Source of the DNA: Cranoglanis bouderius | Taxonomy: Eukaryota; Chordata; Actinopteri; Siluriformes; Cranoglanididae | Length of the DNA: 64,000 nt | NCBI GenBank assembly: GCA_023630585.1 | Contig: CM042568.1 | Coordinates: 4,440,016-4,504,015, forward strand | Direction of reading: 5' to 3' | Part shown: one piece after another, positions 47,236 to 59,249 of the stretch | How positions within the stretch are numbered: position 1 is the stretch's first letter | How the letters are laid out: every line of letters starts with the position of its first letter | Program-made: the position numbers and the translations under genes | Notes under the pieces: model-generated | What the model saw: the letters and a program-made list of their open reading frames with translations, nothing else | Told to the model about the DNA's origin: nothing | Database searches by the model: none

Positions 47236-48762
47236 ATGCAGGCGCGCTACTCGGTGTCGAGCCCTAACTCTCTGGGCGTCGTGCCGTACATTAGCGGCGA
47301 GCAGAGCTACTATCGCGCGGCGGCGGCCGGCGGCGGCTACGCAGGCATGGCGGCGCCCATGAGCATGTACTCGCACGCCGCGCACGAGCAGTACCCGGGC
47401 GGCATGGCGCGGGCGTACGGGCCGTACGCGCCTCAGCCGCAGCCTAAAGACATGGTCAAGCCTCCTTACAGCTACATCGCGCTCATCACCATGGCCATCC
47501 AGAACTCCCCGGATAAGAAGATCACCCTGAACGGGATCTATCAGTTCATCATGGAGCGCTTCCCCTTCTACCGGGACAACAAGCAAGGCTGGCAGAACAG
47601 CATTCGCCATAACCTGTCGCTCAACGAGTGCTTCGTTAAAGTTCCGCGCGATGACAAGAAGCCGGGCAAGGGCAGCTACTGGACGCTTGACCCGGACTCG
47701 TACAACATGTTTGAGAACGGCAGCTTCCTGCGACGGCGGCGTCGCTTCAAGAAGAAGGACGCTCTGAAAGAGAAAGAAGACCGGCAGATCAAGGACGCCA
47801 CGTCCTCTCGCCAGCAGCCGCAGCAGCAACAGGGCCGCGAGCAACAGGAGCCGACTGCTGCGCCACCAGTGCGCATTCAGGACATAAAGACTGAGAACGG
47901 TGCGTGCACGCCGCCGCAGGCCGTGTCACCTGCGCTCGGTGCGGTTCCTAAGATCGAGAGCCCTGATAGCAGTAGCAGTAGCATGTCAAGTGGCAGCCCG
48001 CACAGTGTGCCGTCATCTTCGGCTCGCTCCGTGGGCCTGGACGGCGGCAGTGGCGGAGATCAGCAGCAGCAGCAGCAGCAACAGCATCACGCACATCACC
48101 AACAACAACAACATCCACACCACGGTCACGGGCACGCGCAAGGCTTCAGCGTGGACAACATCATGACGTCGTTGCGCGGCTCGCCGCAGGGTGCTGGAGA
48201 ACTCACGCCGTCTCTCGCGGCTTCCACGCGGACAGGTATAAGCCCTTCGTTGTCCCTTAACTACTCTCCGAGCCAGCCTGCAGCCTACAGCTCGCCCTGC
48301 AACCAGAGCGCTGTCTCCACTACCTCGCACGCCACCTACCACTGCAACATGCAGGCTATGAGCTTGTACGCGGCGGAGCGCGCCAGCAACACCGCCGCCA
48401 GCACCACCTCGGTGGACGATACTTTGCCCGACTACTCCATCACGACCACCGCCGCCTCGTCGTCCTCGCTGGGCCACGCCGGCCACCTTGGTTCAAGCCA
48501 GGATGGACACCATCCTCACTCGCATCAGGGCCGTCTCGCATCGTGGTACCTGAACCAGGCCGGAGACCTGGGCCACCTCGGCGCCACCTACCCGACGCAG
48601 CAGCAGAACTTTCACTCGGTGCGAGAAATGTTCGAGTCACAGCGGATCGGCTTGAATAACTCCCCGGTGAACGGAAATAACAGCTGTCAGATGTCCTTTC
48701 CTTCGAGCCAGTCCATATACCGCGCGTCTGGGGCTTTTGTCTACGATTGCAGCAAGTTCTGA
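47236..48762 (+). CDS. foxc1: Forkhead box protein C1
   Basis: FoxC1 is a nuclear winged-helix activator of neural crest, ocular anterior segment, somite and vascular development. The single coding exon of 508 residues is typical of FoxC genes. It opens [20 protein letters not shown] (the N-terminal activation domain). The forkhead domain spans about 71-172 ([16 protein letters not shown]; recognition helix [11 protein letters not shown] at 121-131; [20 protein letters not shown]) and ends in basic RRRRRFKKK (166-174), a nuclear-localisation stretch. IKTE (217-220) and PKIE (238-241) fit SUMO-site patterns. A Q8/His-rich tract lies at 276-300. The C-terminal activation region includes [29 protein letters not shown] and the end YDCSKF. 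The frame is open upstream to 47182, but without an ATG, so 47236 is the start. Human FOXC1 is about 553 residues; the difference lies in low-complexity tracts. Teleost a/b copy not decided. Confidence 0.97.
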   Translation: MQARYSVSSPNSLGVVPYISGEQSYYRAAAAGGGYAGMAAPMSMYSHAAHEQYPGGMARAYGPYAPQPQPKDMVKPPYSYIALITMAIQNSPDKKITLNGIYQFIMERFPFYRDNKQGWQNSIRHNLSLNECFVKVPRDDKKPGKGSYWTLDPDSYNMFENGSFLRRRRRFKKKDALKEKEDRQIKDATSSRQQPQQQQGREQQEPTAAPPVRIQDIKTENGACTPPQAVSPALGAVPKIESPDSSSSSMSSGSPHSVPSSSARSVGLDGGSGGDQQQQQQQQHHAHHQQQQHPHHGHGHAQGFSVDNIMTSLRGSPQGAGELTPSLAASTRTGISPSLSLNYSPSQPAAYSSPCNQSAVSTTSHATYHCNMQAMSLYAAERASNTAASTTSVDDTLPDYSITTTAASSSSLGHAGHLGSSQDGHHPHSHQGRLASWYLNQAGDLGHLGATYPTQQQNFHSVREMFESQRIGLNNSPVNGNNSCQMSFPSSQSIYRASGAFVYDCSKF

Positions 48763-49300
48763 CCAAAAGTCAATTTTTTGTGCGATATATATATATATTT
48801 TTGTTATTTTATTTCCCCTCTCATTTCCCCTTTATTTTTTCTCCATAAACAGAGAGTCTTTGATACTTATTACCCTCTCCTCGCCATGGACTGAACACAC
48901 AAACACATGGTGTTGGTTTATTATGGACAGTGTTACTGCAAATAACACGTAAGTCTCCTTTTTCGCTTTTGCGAGCTATATGCTTTGCTTAAAAAAAAAA
49001 TAAAAAAAAAAAAATAATAATAATACATACGCCAGCTTTTCACGGACTTGTTATTACGTGTAAATTGCATATAGTAATTTATTTCTGAAATGTAACCGGA
49101 TTATTATGGACCAAACACTCGAACCGTTTTGTTTCTAAAAACTGAGTTGCCTTTAATTGTGCAGAAATGTTCCATTATAACAAGGGAACGGAAACGTGTA
49201 TATCGCAATAATATTCATTCAAATTATCTCATTTTGTTGAAAAAAAAAAAAAAGTATTCTGAAGGAACTGCATTCTTTGTTTAATAAATGACCATTTTAT
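48763..49300 (+). other. foxc1: Probable foxc1 3'UTR
   Basis: AT-rich sequence after the stop codon with A-rich runs near 48990-49023 and 49240-49254. It extends to a possible polyadenylation signal at 49283. The true end could lie further on, as FoxC1 3'UTRs can be long. Confidence 0.5.
49283..49288 (+). promoter_or_regulatory. foxc1: Candidate polyadenylation signal of foxc1
   Basis: AATAAA in TTGTTTAATAAATGACC, 520 bases after the stop codon. Confidence 0.4.
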
Positions 49301-49635
49301 GTGAGTTAAAAACGTAGGCTACGCCTGATTTCTTAAAGCACCGTTAAACATTATTATTCTGCGGTGGCCTTGAAAATTAATCTTAAAGTCAGTCTGTGAT
49401 GTTGAGCAAATTTACATAAAGTGTTGCAACGACCGAACGTGTCAAAATTTTGCAACATATGAAACAACAGCGGCACAGTTTCTCTGCTTTTCTGGGGGGG
49501 GGGACCCCAAAACAAATCAAAACAAGAGTTTTTTTTTTACATGGTCCAAAAGACTGCAATATATGGTTGGTATTAATTTTTGGTATACAGCGATACCTAG
49601 AGCTTAATAAGATATTAGATAAAAATCAAGCATGA

Positions 49636-49636
<1 letters not shown>

Positions 49637-49700
<64 letters not shown>

Positions 49701-49714
49701 GTTTTTAAAGACGT

Positions 49715-49791
<77 letters not shown>
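49637..49791. repeat. (ATT)n then (TA)n microsatellites
   Basis: ATT units at 49637-49698, 18 bases of unique sequence, then TA units at 49718-49791. Confidence 0.97.
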
Positions 49792-49794
<3 letters not shown>

Positions 49795-49937
49795 CTTGCA
49801 CTACTCTAATTTACACTTTTCCAGAGATCATGAAAATGACAGGGTGCAAAATATTAATATACATTAGGTTGCAAAATGTGATATTCCTTAAATGAATTAT
49901 TATTAATTTATTATGCTATTCCTTAAATTCAAAAATT

Positions 49938-49939
<2 letters not shown>

Positions 49940-50002
<63 letters not shown>

Positions 50003-50182
50003 ATTTGTTTAGGATCGCTTTTTGCTGTGTTTTTGAATATTTAATTTAAATTTAAAGAAAGAACAATCCAGTATATATATATTGCGTAAATAGGCACGCG
50101 GCACTAATAGACACAGGCGGTAGTTTATGTTTTTATGTAGTTTTTTTTTGTTTTGTTTTGTTTTGTTTTGTTTTGTTTTGTT
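49940..50182. repeat. (CA)n and (GTTTT)n microsatellites
   Basis: CA at 49941-49999 and GTTTT pentamers at 50150-50181, with ordinary AT-rich DNA between. Confidence 0.95.
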
Positions 50183-50327
50183 TACATTTTTAATAATCCA
50201 CGCCACGCTCACGAGGCATCTCAGGTTGTCAGTCATTGAGCCATGTGTCATCATCCTGGTGACCTAAGGCCTCTTCTGCTATCAGTCTGGCTCATTTAGT
50301 TTTGAGTCTCTGCTGACTGTCTACGTG

Positions 50328-50328
<1 letters not shown>

Positions 50329-50389
<61 letters not shown>
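50329..50389 (+). repeat. (CT)n microsatellite
   Basis: About 29 CT units. Confidence 0.97.
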
Positions 50390-50523
50390 GATTAGCATTA
50401 GTATCATAGTATCATAGAAGCCATGCCAAAGATAGACTGCTGTAAATACATGCACGACAGCAACCAGACTGTAGGTGCACCAGAACTAGAAACGGAGTCG
50501 TTTGGAGAAATTTGTACATGGAA

Positions 50524-50595
50524 AATAAATAAATAAATAAATAAAGTAAATAAAAAAGAAAGAAAGAAACTTAATACCTAATAACAGATACCATG

Positions 50596-50687
<92 letters not shown>
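50524..50687. repeat. (AAAT)n, (AAT)n and (ATT)n microsatellites
   Basis: AAAT at 50524-50545. AAT at 50598-50633 passes straight into complementary ATT at 50633-50687, forming a fold-back. Confidence 0.95.
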
Positions 50688-50689
<2 letters not shown>

Positions 50690-50847
50690 TGTGAAATGAT
50701 GGTGGCTAAATTAAAGCCCAGCGATATGGCCTCTCGTATCTGGCCCCTGCGTCCACGCGTGTTTCACGTAAAATATTTTATTTCACGTAACTGTAAACGC
50801 AGTGTAACGGGGGTTTAATGTCCCAGGCCTAAAGGCTGAAGTGCTGT

Positions 50848-50948
50848 TCATGTATAGCTCAGTGGTTAACCTTCTGACTGGAAGGTTGTGTGTTCTAATT
50901 GTAAGTCGCTCTTGATAAGGGCTTCTGCTAAATGCCGTAAATGTAAAA
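50848..50948 (+). mobile_element. tRNA-derived SINE, internally deleted copy
   Basis: TAGCTCAGTGGTTAACC and CTGGAAGGTTGTGTGTTCTA match the A- and B-box head of the 26833 SINE. It jumps directly to the tail TAAGTCGCTCTTGATAAGGG, then TTCTGCTAAATGCCGTAAAT. The middle 60-70 bases are missing. Confidence 0.75.
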
Positions 50949-51102
50949 ATATTACCAGTAAAAATCTGGTCGATATTTGGTGTCATTTTAATCTCTTTAC
51001 TGAACATTACCTAGGCCTAATGAAAATGATTAACTCGATTTTGTGACGCTGTGGTGTAGATGTGTGGACCTGCTTCAAAAATGACTAGACACGATTATTG
51101 CG

Positions 51103-51104
51103 CA

Positions 51105-51182
<78 letters not shown>
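51103..51182 (+). repeat. (ATT)n microsatellite
   Basis: About 26 ATT units. Confidence 0.97.
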
Positions 51183-51224
51183 CTATAATTACTTCTAATT
51201 ACTATATCTAAGTGAAAGTTCACA

Positions 51225-51496
51225 AATCATTTTTGGGATTTATCTTAATGTCGCAATCAGGCGCAATGAGTCATAAGGCCGCACTCTCTCTCACTCTCTC
51301 TCTCTCTCTCTCTCTCCATTCGAGCAGTTGTAATCATGCTCATAAAAGTCATTAGAGCTTTTCCCGAGCAATAAACAAAACGTCGTGTTAGGACTGAGAT
51401 TGATGGCGCCCTGGTCGAGCGGGCCAGGTCAGGAAGGAATAAAATTCAATCAGCGCGCTCCAATCGTTTTTCACGAGACGGGAAAAGAAACGAGGC

Positions 51497-51497
<1 letters not shown>
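51225..51497 (+). promoter_or_regulatory. Candidate regulatory element 2.5 kb downstream of foxc1
   Basis: A CpG-containing, higher-complexity island, split by a short CT run at 51282-51316. It contains GAGCAATAAACAAAACGTCG (forkhead-like core), GGGATTTATC, ATTGATGGCGCC and CAATCAGCGCGCTCC. It stands out strongly from the microsatellite-rich surroundings. A regulatory role is inference. Confidence 0.35.

Positions 51498-51499
<2 letters not shown>

Positions 51500-51540
<41 letters not shown>
51500..51540 (+). repeat. (GT)n microsatellite
   Basis: About 20 GT units. Confidence 0.97.
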
Positions 51541-51671
51541 TCACCGGAGAAGGATGTCTGAGCGCCATCAACAATACGACGCACAAAAACAACAACAACA
51601 ACAAAAACAGACCCCTAAATCTTCATGATTTTGAGTTTTCCCTCCACTACTGATAAAAAATAAGAGGAGGC

Positions 51672-51788
51672 TGCGTCCCAAACCGCACACTACCGGATTG
51701 AATGGGTGCCTATGTCGTCTAATGGTTTCTATAGCAACCATGTTCTATTTTGAGCATACTAGTGTGCAGCAGTGAGATTTGGGACGCA
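51672..51788. mobile_element. Short MITE with TGCGTCCCAAA ends
   Basis: A 117-bp element beginning TGCGTCCCAAACCGCACACT. Its end is the inverted AGTGTGC ... TTTGGGACGCA. The ends match those of small DNA-transposon-derived MITEs common in fish (possibly PIF/Harbinger). No coding capacity. Confidence 0.7.
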
Positions 51789-51794
51789 ATAGTG

Positions 51795-52250
51795 CGCTTT
51801 TTTTTTTTTTTTTGTTCTTCTCTTGTTTTGCCTTATGTTGGTGTTAATATCCGTGTACAGATCTTACTCGATTATTTCACTGAAGAGTGTTATAGTGTAG
51901 CCTTCAGATTGTGTATTTATTCACGTTAAGCAATTTACTTTTATATTTGTAGAGTTGAGTGCGAGACTAATTCATTTCTTGGTGCAGGCCTGCTGTTCCA
52001 CCTGCGTCATTTCCGACCAGCACATTTCAGTCATTAGGGATGAAACCAGCCATCATATTTATTCAAGAGCTGCATCATAAAAGTAGCCATCATAATATTA
52101 GACGTTTCTAACATTAGTTGGTGATTCTGAATTTTAGAAAGTCAAACAATCGCGTAAAATCGACTGAAGGCAAAAAAAAAAAAAAAAAAAAAACTTATGA
52201 AAATATGTTAATATCAAAATTTCCCAAACCTATTCTCCTTGCTTTAGAAT
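51795..52250. other. Spacer, no gene seen
   Basis: AT-rich DNA with a T-run near 51799-51813 and an A-run at 52173-52192. Confidence 0.5.
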
Positions 52251-52254
52251 GATT

Positions 52255-52355
52255 ATATTATGTTATATTATATTATATTATATTGTATTATATTATATTA
52301 TATTATATTATATTATATTATATTATATTATATTATATTATATTATATTATATTT
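52255..52355 (+). repeat. (ATATT)n microsatellite
   Basis: About 20 pentanucleotide units with one G substitution. Confidence 0.95.
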
Positions 52356-52472
52356 TATTACTTATTTACCCATAAATAACAAAATAGTTTGTCCTGCAGT
52401 GTGATGTCTCTGTCTCTGTGATGCATCTCTCTCAGTCCTAAATGTAATGCTCTCTGTACCACTCACGAATCC

Positions 52473-52473
<1 letters not shown>

Positions 52474-52511
<38 letters not shown>
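52474..52511 (+). repeat. (CA)n microsatellite
   Basis: About 18 CA units. Confidence 0.95.
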
Positions 52512-52513
<2 letters not shown>

Positions 52514-52514
52514 C

Positions 52515-53255
52515 ATGCATGCAGCATTATGCGCTTTTCTTTTCACTTAGAAGCTGCTCTTTGCCTCTGGATATTTTCTGCTCGCGTAAATCGCTCTTTT
52601 AAATTCGCTGAAAAAAAAAAGAAAGAAAAGTTGCGCTTGTGCGCATGCGCGCTTCGTTCTCACACTCCACGACGGGCTCCGGGTCAAGGAGCATAAACAA
52701 AAGCGGCTTGTGTGTAGAGTGTTTACATTAATGCAGTGATGTAGGCTATTAAGACACAATATTTAAAAAAAAAAAAAGTAAATGACGTTCCGATATGATA
52801 TAAGACAAAAATAGATAGGGTGTAAAAGAGTGTGAAAATAAATTGGATTAAAAAAAAAAAAAAGGTGTGTGTGTGCGCGCGCGCGCGCACGTGTGTGTGT
52901 GTGTGTGTGTCGCGTTTGCTTTCTAAACCCTAGTTCCTTTGTTTGCCTAAACAGGAAAAAGTCTCAAAATCATCCTTCAGCAAGGAGCTCATGATAACAT
53001 CATATTGTTTTCAGTAACTAATCGTTTATGGACACAAAATTCTCTGTTTCTGAAAGGAAGCGCGTGAGATAAACTCACGTGGAGAGGCTTTTTAGGAATG
53101 AGTAAATCACTCACGTGACTTCTTTGCAAATCGCCAAGAAGAAAATGGTAATGATTTAAAAAAAAAATAATAATAAATCTGATCACATTTTTGTGAATAA
53201 AACAAACACCGAACAAATCGTCATTGCTAGAAAGGGTGTGCACTTGTTCAATTTA
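52515..53255. other. Spacer with alternating purine-pyrimidine run
   Basis: No gene. 52865-52910 is (GT)n-(GC)n-(AC)-(GT)n alternating purine-pyrimidine sequence, a Z-DNA-prone composition. GCGCATGCGCGC at 52639 is a GC-rich palindrome. Confidence 0.55.
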
Positions 53256-53262
53256 ATTTAAT

Positions 53263-53301
<39 letters not shown>
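53263..53301 (+). repeat. (GA)n microsatellite
   Basis: About 18 GA units. Confidence 0.95.
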
Positions 53302-53305
<4 letters not shown>

Positions 53306-53309
53306 AAGA

Positions 53310-54710
53310 GAATCTTCAATCTTCAGAGATGGAAATCATTCAAATAAAATTAAAACAGAATGTTCAGTAAAATTCATGCCGCATTTTCCGAATCAGAGAG
53401 CACATAAACATCCCATAACTCTACACTAATACAGAAGGCATCGTGTCGCAGTTTGTTTTTTGGAGGTCGATCGTATCATGTTGTTCCTCCAAACTGACCT
53501 TTACGATGAGACAAGCAGTTTAGATCAAATATCGAGGAAAGACAAAACAAAACAAAACAAAACAAAACAAAACAAAACAAAACAACAGACGCTATGTTCC
53601 CCGAATATCCTCTAATAGAGAATGGGTTAAATGGCGAGATCATACTTTATACTCTAATACTCCAGGATAAATCCAGGAACTGTACTCTAACACTACACTC
53701 TATTGTCTAAGACTCTAAGATAAATCCAGGAATCTAGGACATTTGGGGGGGAAGATGACTAGCAGATCGGCAGGTTCTCACGAAAAACTAATGCAGAAAA
53801 AATAATATGAAAGAAAAACAATTATAAGAATAATAAGAATAAGAATAATTGCAGTAATTTTATTTTTCGATGCTTCAGCCATGTTCACGGTGTGTGTATA
53901 CGCAAGGAAGAGGGAGAGAGACAGAGAAAAAAAAAAAAAAAACATCTCATTAAACTTTTTTTCCCCATTTTATTTTGTTTAGAAATAAAATTCTTCAGAT
54001 TCTTTTTCGTATGACGAGACCCGTAAATCCATAGCTCGTAAATAATGATCTTAAGGCAGACGCACAAACACTGAAATAAAGAAATAAATCAAATTAAAAT
54101 GAGAATAAGCAATTAGCCAGCCATTTTAAAAAAACAAAACAAATCTGACAAACAAACAAACAAACAAACAAACAAACAAACAAACAAGGTTACAGTAGCC
54201 TATAAATGCCAGTATACAGTATACATTTCTCTGGAAAAGTGTATTATTAATATCTTTGTACTTTCTAGGTGTGTGGTTTCTAAAGTGAGGTCTGGGACAT
54301 TTAAGCAGCGGGTCTGTGATTTTATTTATTTTTCCTTCCCTGATGCTACAGCGGTGGACTGTATTAAAGTTGGTCTAGTCGCTCTAGCTATGAGTTAAAC
54401 ACCGACTGATGTCAGGAGCTTACTTGCGTTAAACCAAATTTTGAAAACAAATAGTCTTTAGACTTTAATGAACTTTCAATTAATTTGACACCAAATCTTT
54501 CGAATTTGCTTTTTTTAGGCAGTTTTGTTATAATAATATATATTATAGCTGTAGTAGTTACAAGAAAGAAATGTAGTCAATACTGATATTTTAAAAATTG
54601 GTTTAGTTTATTAAATTGAATTGTGCTGAGAACGTAAGGGGCCCGTGAAATATTTCCTTTCACTAGATGGGGTCTGCAATAAATAAATAAATAAATAAAA
54701 TTCGGGAACC
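53310..54710. other. Spacer with (AAAAC)n and (AAAC)n runs
   Basis: No gene recognised. AAAAC pentamers lie at 53540-53584 and CAAA tetramers at 54148-54187. Confidence 0.55.
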
Positions 54711-54715
54711 TTTGC

Positions 54716-54717
54716 AC

Positions 54718-54787
<70 letters not shown>

Positions 54788-54886
54788 ATATACGTAGCTA
54801 TTTATTTGTTTGTTTATTTGTTTGTTTGTTTGTTTATTTAAATAAAATAGCTTAGCGCGGGTTTCTATCCTACGCGGGGATTAATC

Positions 54887-54917
<31 letters not shown>

Positions 54918-54930
54918 TCTCACACACACA
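54716..54930. repeat. (ATT)n, (TTTG)n, (CT)n and (CA)n cluster
   Basis: ATT at 54717-54785, TTTG/TTTA near 54801-54840, CT at 54890-54920 and CA at 54921-54933. Confidence 0.93.
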
Positions 54931-55032
54931 CACATTTAAGTTCAAGTAAAAGATCATCCGGGTATTCCGTAGAAACAGCTGAGACATTGCGTAAAACGGA
55001 GCTGAGGATACCGTCGTTTGACTGGCAGCTCT

Positions 55033-55033
<1 letters not shown>

Positions 55034-55086
<53 letters not shown>

Positions 55087-55210
55087 CAGTGCACCTGTAG
55101 ACGAGTGGAAAAGTGCGGGCTTGTTTCAGCTCCCAGTTGGTGAACTCTCAGAACTGAACCCTCAAAGCTCCATCTGTTTCCAGTTAAAAGTCCACACACA
55201 CACACACACA

Positions 55211-55273
<63 letters not shown>

Positions 55274-55275
55274 CT
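55034..55275. repeat. (GA)n, (CA)n and (GA)n cluster
   Basis: GA at 55035-55083, CA at 55194-55246 and GA at 55246-55273. A short unique stretch (55084-55190) lies between. Confidence 0.95.
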
Positions 55276-55329
55276 CTGTCTCACTCTGTAACACTCACAA
55301 AGGGGGAAAAAAAGATAGAATAAAAATAT

Positions 55330-55470
55330 ATCTGAGTCCGTCTCTCCCGCTTCAGGCGCTACTTCTGTGTTGAAGCTGAATAAATGGCTTCCCCGAGGAG
55401 GGAGCTTTACAGGGAATCAGTGGCTCTTCAGGGTGATCTCACATACCAAGAAATGAGCCAAGAAATGTCT
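55330..55470 (+). promoter_or_regulatory. Candidate conserved non-coding segment
   Basis: A balanced-composition stretch containing GCTGAATAAATGGCTTCCCC, GGGAGCTTTACAGGGAATCA and AAGAAATGAGCC. It lacks simple repeats in an area where almost everything else is repeat. A regulatory role is a guess from composition. Confidence 0.2.
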
Positions 55471-55474
55471 ATGA

Positions 55475-56100
55475 CTGTAACTTCTCACAATCAGTATGTG
55501 TGTATGTATATTGCATATATATATATATATATATTGCATGTAAATTAATATGAATATAAATGTACAGTGGTGGGATCATGAACGCACAATAAGGCGACAT
55601 AGAATTGACTTTGTGTTGCTGAATAATTAATGATAAGAATGTACAGTTATTAATTTATTAAATGAAAGTGAAACAAACAGGATAATACACAAACAATAAA
55701 TAAATAACGCCATACTTAGCACCCAAAAAGTGATTTATTTTAATTTATTATTATAATTATATATAATATATAAAATAAATTATAATATTTATTTGTTTGC
55801 TTGTTTGTTTGTTTGTTTGTTTGTTTGTTTCGGACATCTTGTTCTCAGTAACACACACACACAGGTTGTCTCACTATCCTTGTCAAGCCCTTCCACTGAC
55901 ATCATTAAGAATGCTCTGCTACACTTAAAGCTCTCAGTATCCACAAGGAAACTTTTTTTTAAAATTTAATTTGGAAAGAAATAAAATAAGTTACAGATTT
56001 TTGTAGGCTACAGAAGCATTTTTTTGTCCTCACGCGGGAACACACAAATGTCCCGATCAGGACAAAACTGTCAGATATCCCTATCTTTTCTTTGTGGGAA
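55475..56100. other. Spacer, no gene seen
   Basis: AT-rich DNA with a short TA run near 55514-55534 and (TTTG)n at 55790-55830. Confidence 0.5.
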
Positions 56101-56123
56101 CAATTGGTGTAAAAACACAACAC

Positions 56124-56307
<184 letters not shown>

Positions 56308-56349
56308 TAAACTCGTTTACAATCAGCTTTATGCATGAAATAAAGACAG

Positions 56350-56660
56350 CAGTGTGATTTCAGAGCTGGGGAAATGGTCGAGCCTGTCGACCTTTGGATA
56401 ACCCACTCACCCTGGCGCACGCGCACACACACACACAGACAAACACACACACACACACACACATACTCGAGCCGCTAAAACCGCAGGACTAATTATAGCT
56501 CAACGTGTCCAGTGTCCCTCAATGTCTCCATTCTGCTCCACTTTGACACAGAAGATTTGATTGTCTCCATGTTTCTCAATTTACGACCTAAAAAAAAAAA
56601 AAAAAAAATCCACGGCTTTTTCCTTCCAGACGTCTGTTCTAATTACCTCAACCTGAGAGG
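56350..56660 (+). promoter_or_regulatory. Candidate conserved non-coding segment
   Basis: Higher-complexity sequence with TTTCAGAGCTGGGGAAATGG, GTCGACCTTTGGATAACC and GGACTAATTATAGCTC. It is split by a CA run at 56425-56463. Possible enhancer; evidence is compositional only. Confidence 0.2.
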
Positions 56661-56664
56661 GAAA

Positions 56665-57910
56665 AACTTCATAATTTGTTTTTGAATGAAACGTGCTCTT
56701 GTTTTAGTGAACTATGTCGTCCTGCGTGTCTGACTCTGTAGATTATGATTTCAGACAACGACAGGATTCATACAAGATATAATTATTTAATGTCAGATTA
56801 ACATCGTGTTTATAAAAAAGGTTTATATATACATACAGAGTAGGCAAAATGTTTTTATTTTTTATTTATTTATTTTTTGCGCAAATTGCGCATTGTTTGT
56901 CTATCACCTGAAAGTGCTAACCCATTCAATAATCTCAAAGAAAACTTCTAGAAATATCTATAGTACACTATGCTTTTCTACACTACTGTACTATGCTTTA
57001 TAAGAAAATAGAACAAATCTGTTAATAATCTAAAGAGAAAGAAAGGAAAATATGAAACAGTGACATTTTGGTGCAAAGAACATTGTGTGCAGGCGAATTA
57101 TTTCTTAAAAAAAAAAAAAAAAACATTTCGAAAAATAAAAAAACAAGTTTAAATCAGTGGTGTGGAAATGTGGAAGCTTATATACCACACGATAGCATGC
57201 AATAAAAGGCAAGAAAAAAAATGCTTTAACACTTAATATACTGTTAAACCAACCATATTTCCTTTACATTCAGAAAAAAAACAAAAAAAACAATAGATAG
57301 ATAGATATTTTAATTCCTGAGTGTGACCTTGTGTGCATTTGTTAAAATATTCACGCGCAGTATTTTTGTGGTCTGTAATATGTCTCGCAACCGAGAATTC
57401 AGTGTTTAAATCGATTTTTAAATAATAAAGCGACCCCAGCTGTGATATGGGATGGGTTATAAACTAATGCTGCCTGATCTTACAGCATTAATGATTTTTC
57501 CACTAACGTGTCAAGAGTTGTTTTGGAGTGATATCCTATAATCCTATAATTGAGCTTCCCATTAAAATAATAACCATAATCTGTCAAAAAAAAAAAAAAA
57601 AAAAAAAAAGAAGAAATTTTAGTATATAATAATTACAATAATGGGCTTTATAGGTTACGTGAAACAATCCCCATCACCACACTGCTGATGTTTCCTCATT
57701 AGCAGCTTCAGCATTTCAGGACTGCAGGGTGTTATGTTGCCATATTTTGCCTTTACCCTCATTTTTGTATCATTTAGTGCACTGGGACGTTTAAATCCTA
57801 CACCAGGGTTAAAAACAACACAATCTGGCAACTTTAAAATTCTTATGCTTTTGAAAATATTTGATTATTTATTTATTATTGTTCGAACCCACCCTACATT
57901 TTACATTTAC
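56665..57910. other. Intergenic, no gene seen
   Basis: AT-rich sequence with A-runs at 57107-57123 and 57585-57609. No coding or RNA gene recognised. Confidence 0.55.
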
Positions 57911-57912
57911 AT

Positions 57913-57915
<3 letters not shown>

Positions 57916-57963
<48 letters not shown>

Positions 57964-58122
57964 GATCATTGTTCCATTAGGATTATACATTTTTATTTTA
58001 TTTTAACGTTTGTTAAATGTCTCTATTACAATTCTATTATGACGTGTTGTAAGCTAACATATTATCCTTTGTTCAAACATTAGGTGTGTGTGTGTGTGTG
58101 CGTGTGTGTGCGTGTGTGTGTG

Positions 58123-58161
<39 letters not shown>
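57916..58161 (+). repeat. Two (GT)n microsatellites
   Basis: GT at 57917-57960 and GT with GC interruptions at 58084-58161. Confidence 0.97.
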
Positions 58162-58163
<2 letters not shown>

Positions 58164-58604
58164 AAATCTCTCTCCATTGTTTTAACATCATTGCATAACT
58201 GAGGTTTTGAAGTTTGAGCTGAATGCAGTGTGCAAATTGTTTCCCAAAACACATATCTAAATAATTTGTTTCATATTTTAACGTTTTTCTCCTTCTCCAT
58301 TTGCTCATTTTTTAGTACACAAGTGATTAATTAATGAATTATTAATGATTTATTTGCTAGCTGTTCTTAGTCACTCTAGGTCACCTTAGTCATTTCAGGA
58401 TGAGACCTGATATGAGGAAATGTTACTAAACCCACACATTAAAGTGAATGTAATATGAATGTGTGGTTATAATATGTAATGTCATACCTAGCCTTTAAAA
58501 AGAGAATGGTGCTCATGTTTAATGGTTTGTAATAGGCCCAAAAGCAGAAGCTGTGCCGCTGAGCTGCAGAGGGATTTATAGATCTCTAAAGCTTTGATCA
58601 TTTG

Positions 58605-59248
58605 AGCATGCATGTGGATGTGAACATGTATGTGGACGTGCATGTGAGCATGTATGTGCATGTGAGCGTGGATGTGCATGTGGATGTGGAAGTGAACATG
58701 GATGTGAACATGGATGTGAACATGGATGTGAATGAGCATGTGGACATGGACGTGGACGTGGATGTGGACGTTGATGTTGATGTGGACGTGGATGTGGACA
58801 TGGACAAACATGTAGATGTGGATGTGGATGTGGATGTGGACATGAACATGCATGTGGATGTGGACGTACATGTGAGCGTGGATGTGCATGTGGATGTGGA
58901 AGTGAACATGGATTTGGATGTTGATGTGTACGTGGACGTGGACGTGAATGTATATGTGCATGTACATGTGGACGTGGACGTGGATGTGGATGTGGATGTT
59001 GATCTGGACATGGATGTGGATGTGGACGTGGATGTGCATGTGCATGTGGAGGTTAATCTGGACGTTAATCTGGACATGGATGTGGACGTGGAGGTTAATC
59101 TGGACATGGACATGGATTTGGATGTGGAGGTGGATGTGGATGTGGATGTGGATGTGGATGTGGATGTGGAGGTGGATGTGGAGGTGGATGTGGAGGTGGG
59201 TGTGGATGTGGATGTGCATGTGGACATGGATGTTGATGGTCAGTGAGC
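58605..59248 (+). repeat. Degenerate hexanucleotide repeat, GTGGAT/GTGGAC family
   Basis: About 640 bp with a strict 6-base period. Units are mostly GTGGAT, GTGGAC, GTGCAT, GTGAAC and GTGAGC. A 40-base variant-marked block (GAGCGTGGATGTGCATG...) at 58663 recurs at 58873, 210 bp or 35 units later. Because the period is divisible by three, long frames stay open: a Val-Asp-rich frame on the plus strand, and His-Ile/Val- and Ser-Thr-rich frames on the minus strand (up to 265 codons). These look like by-products. There are no splice, promoter or homology signs of a real protein. Confidence 0.93.
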
Positions 59249-59249
59249 A

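Noticed and set aside
47134..48486. Minus-strand frames of 236 and 157 codons across foxc1
   Set aside because: Antisense shadows of GC-rich foxc1 coding sequence.
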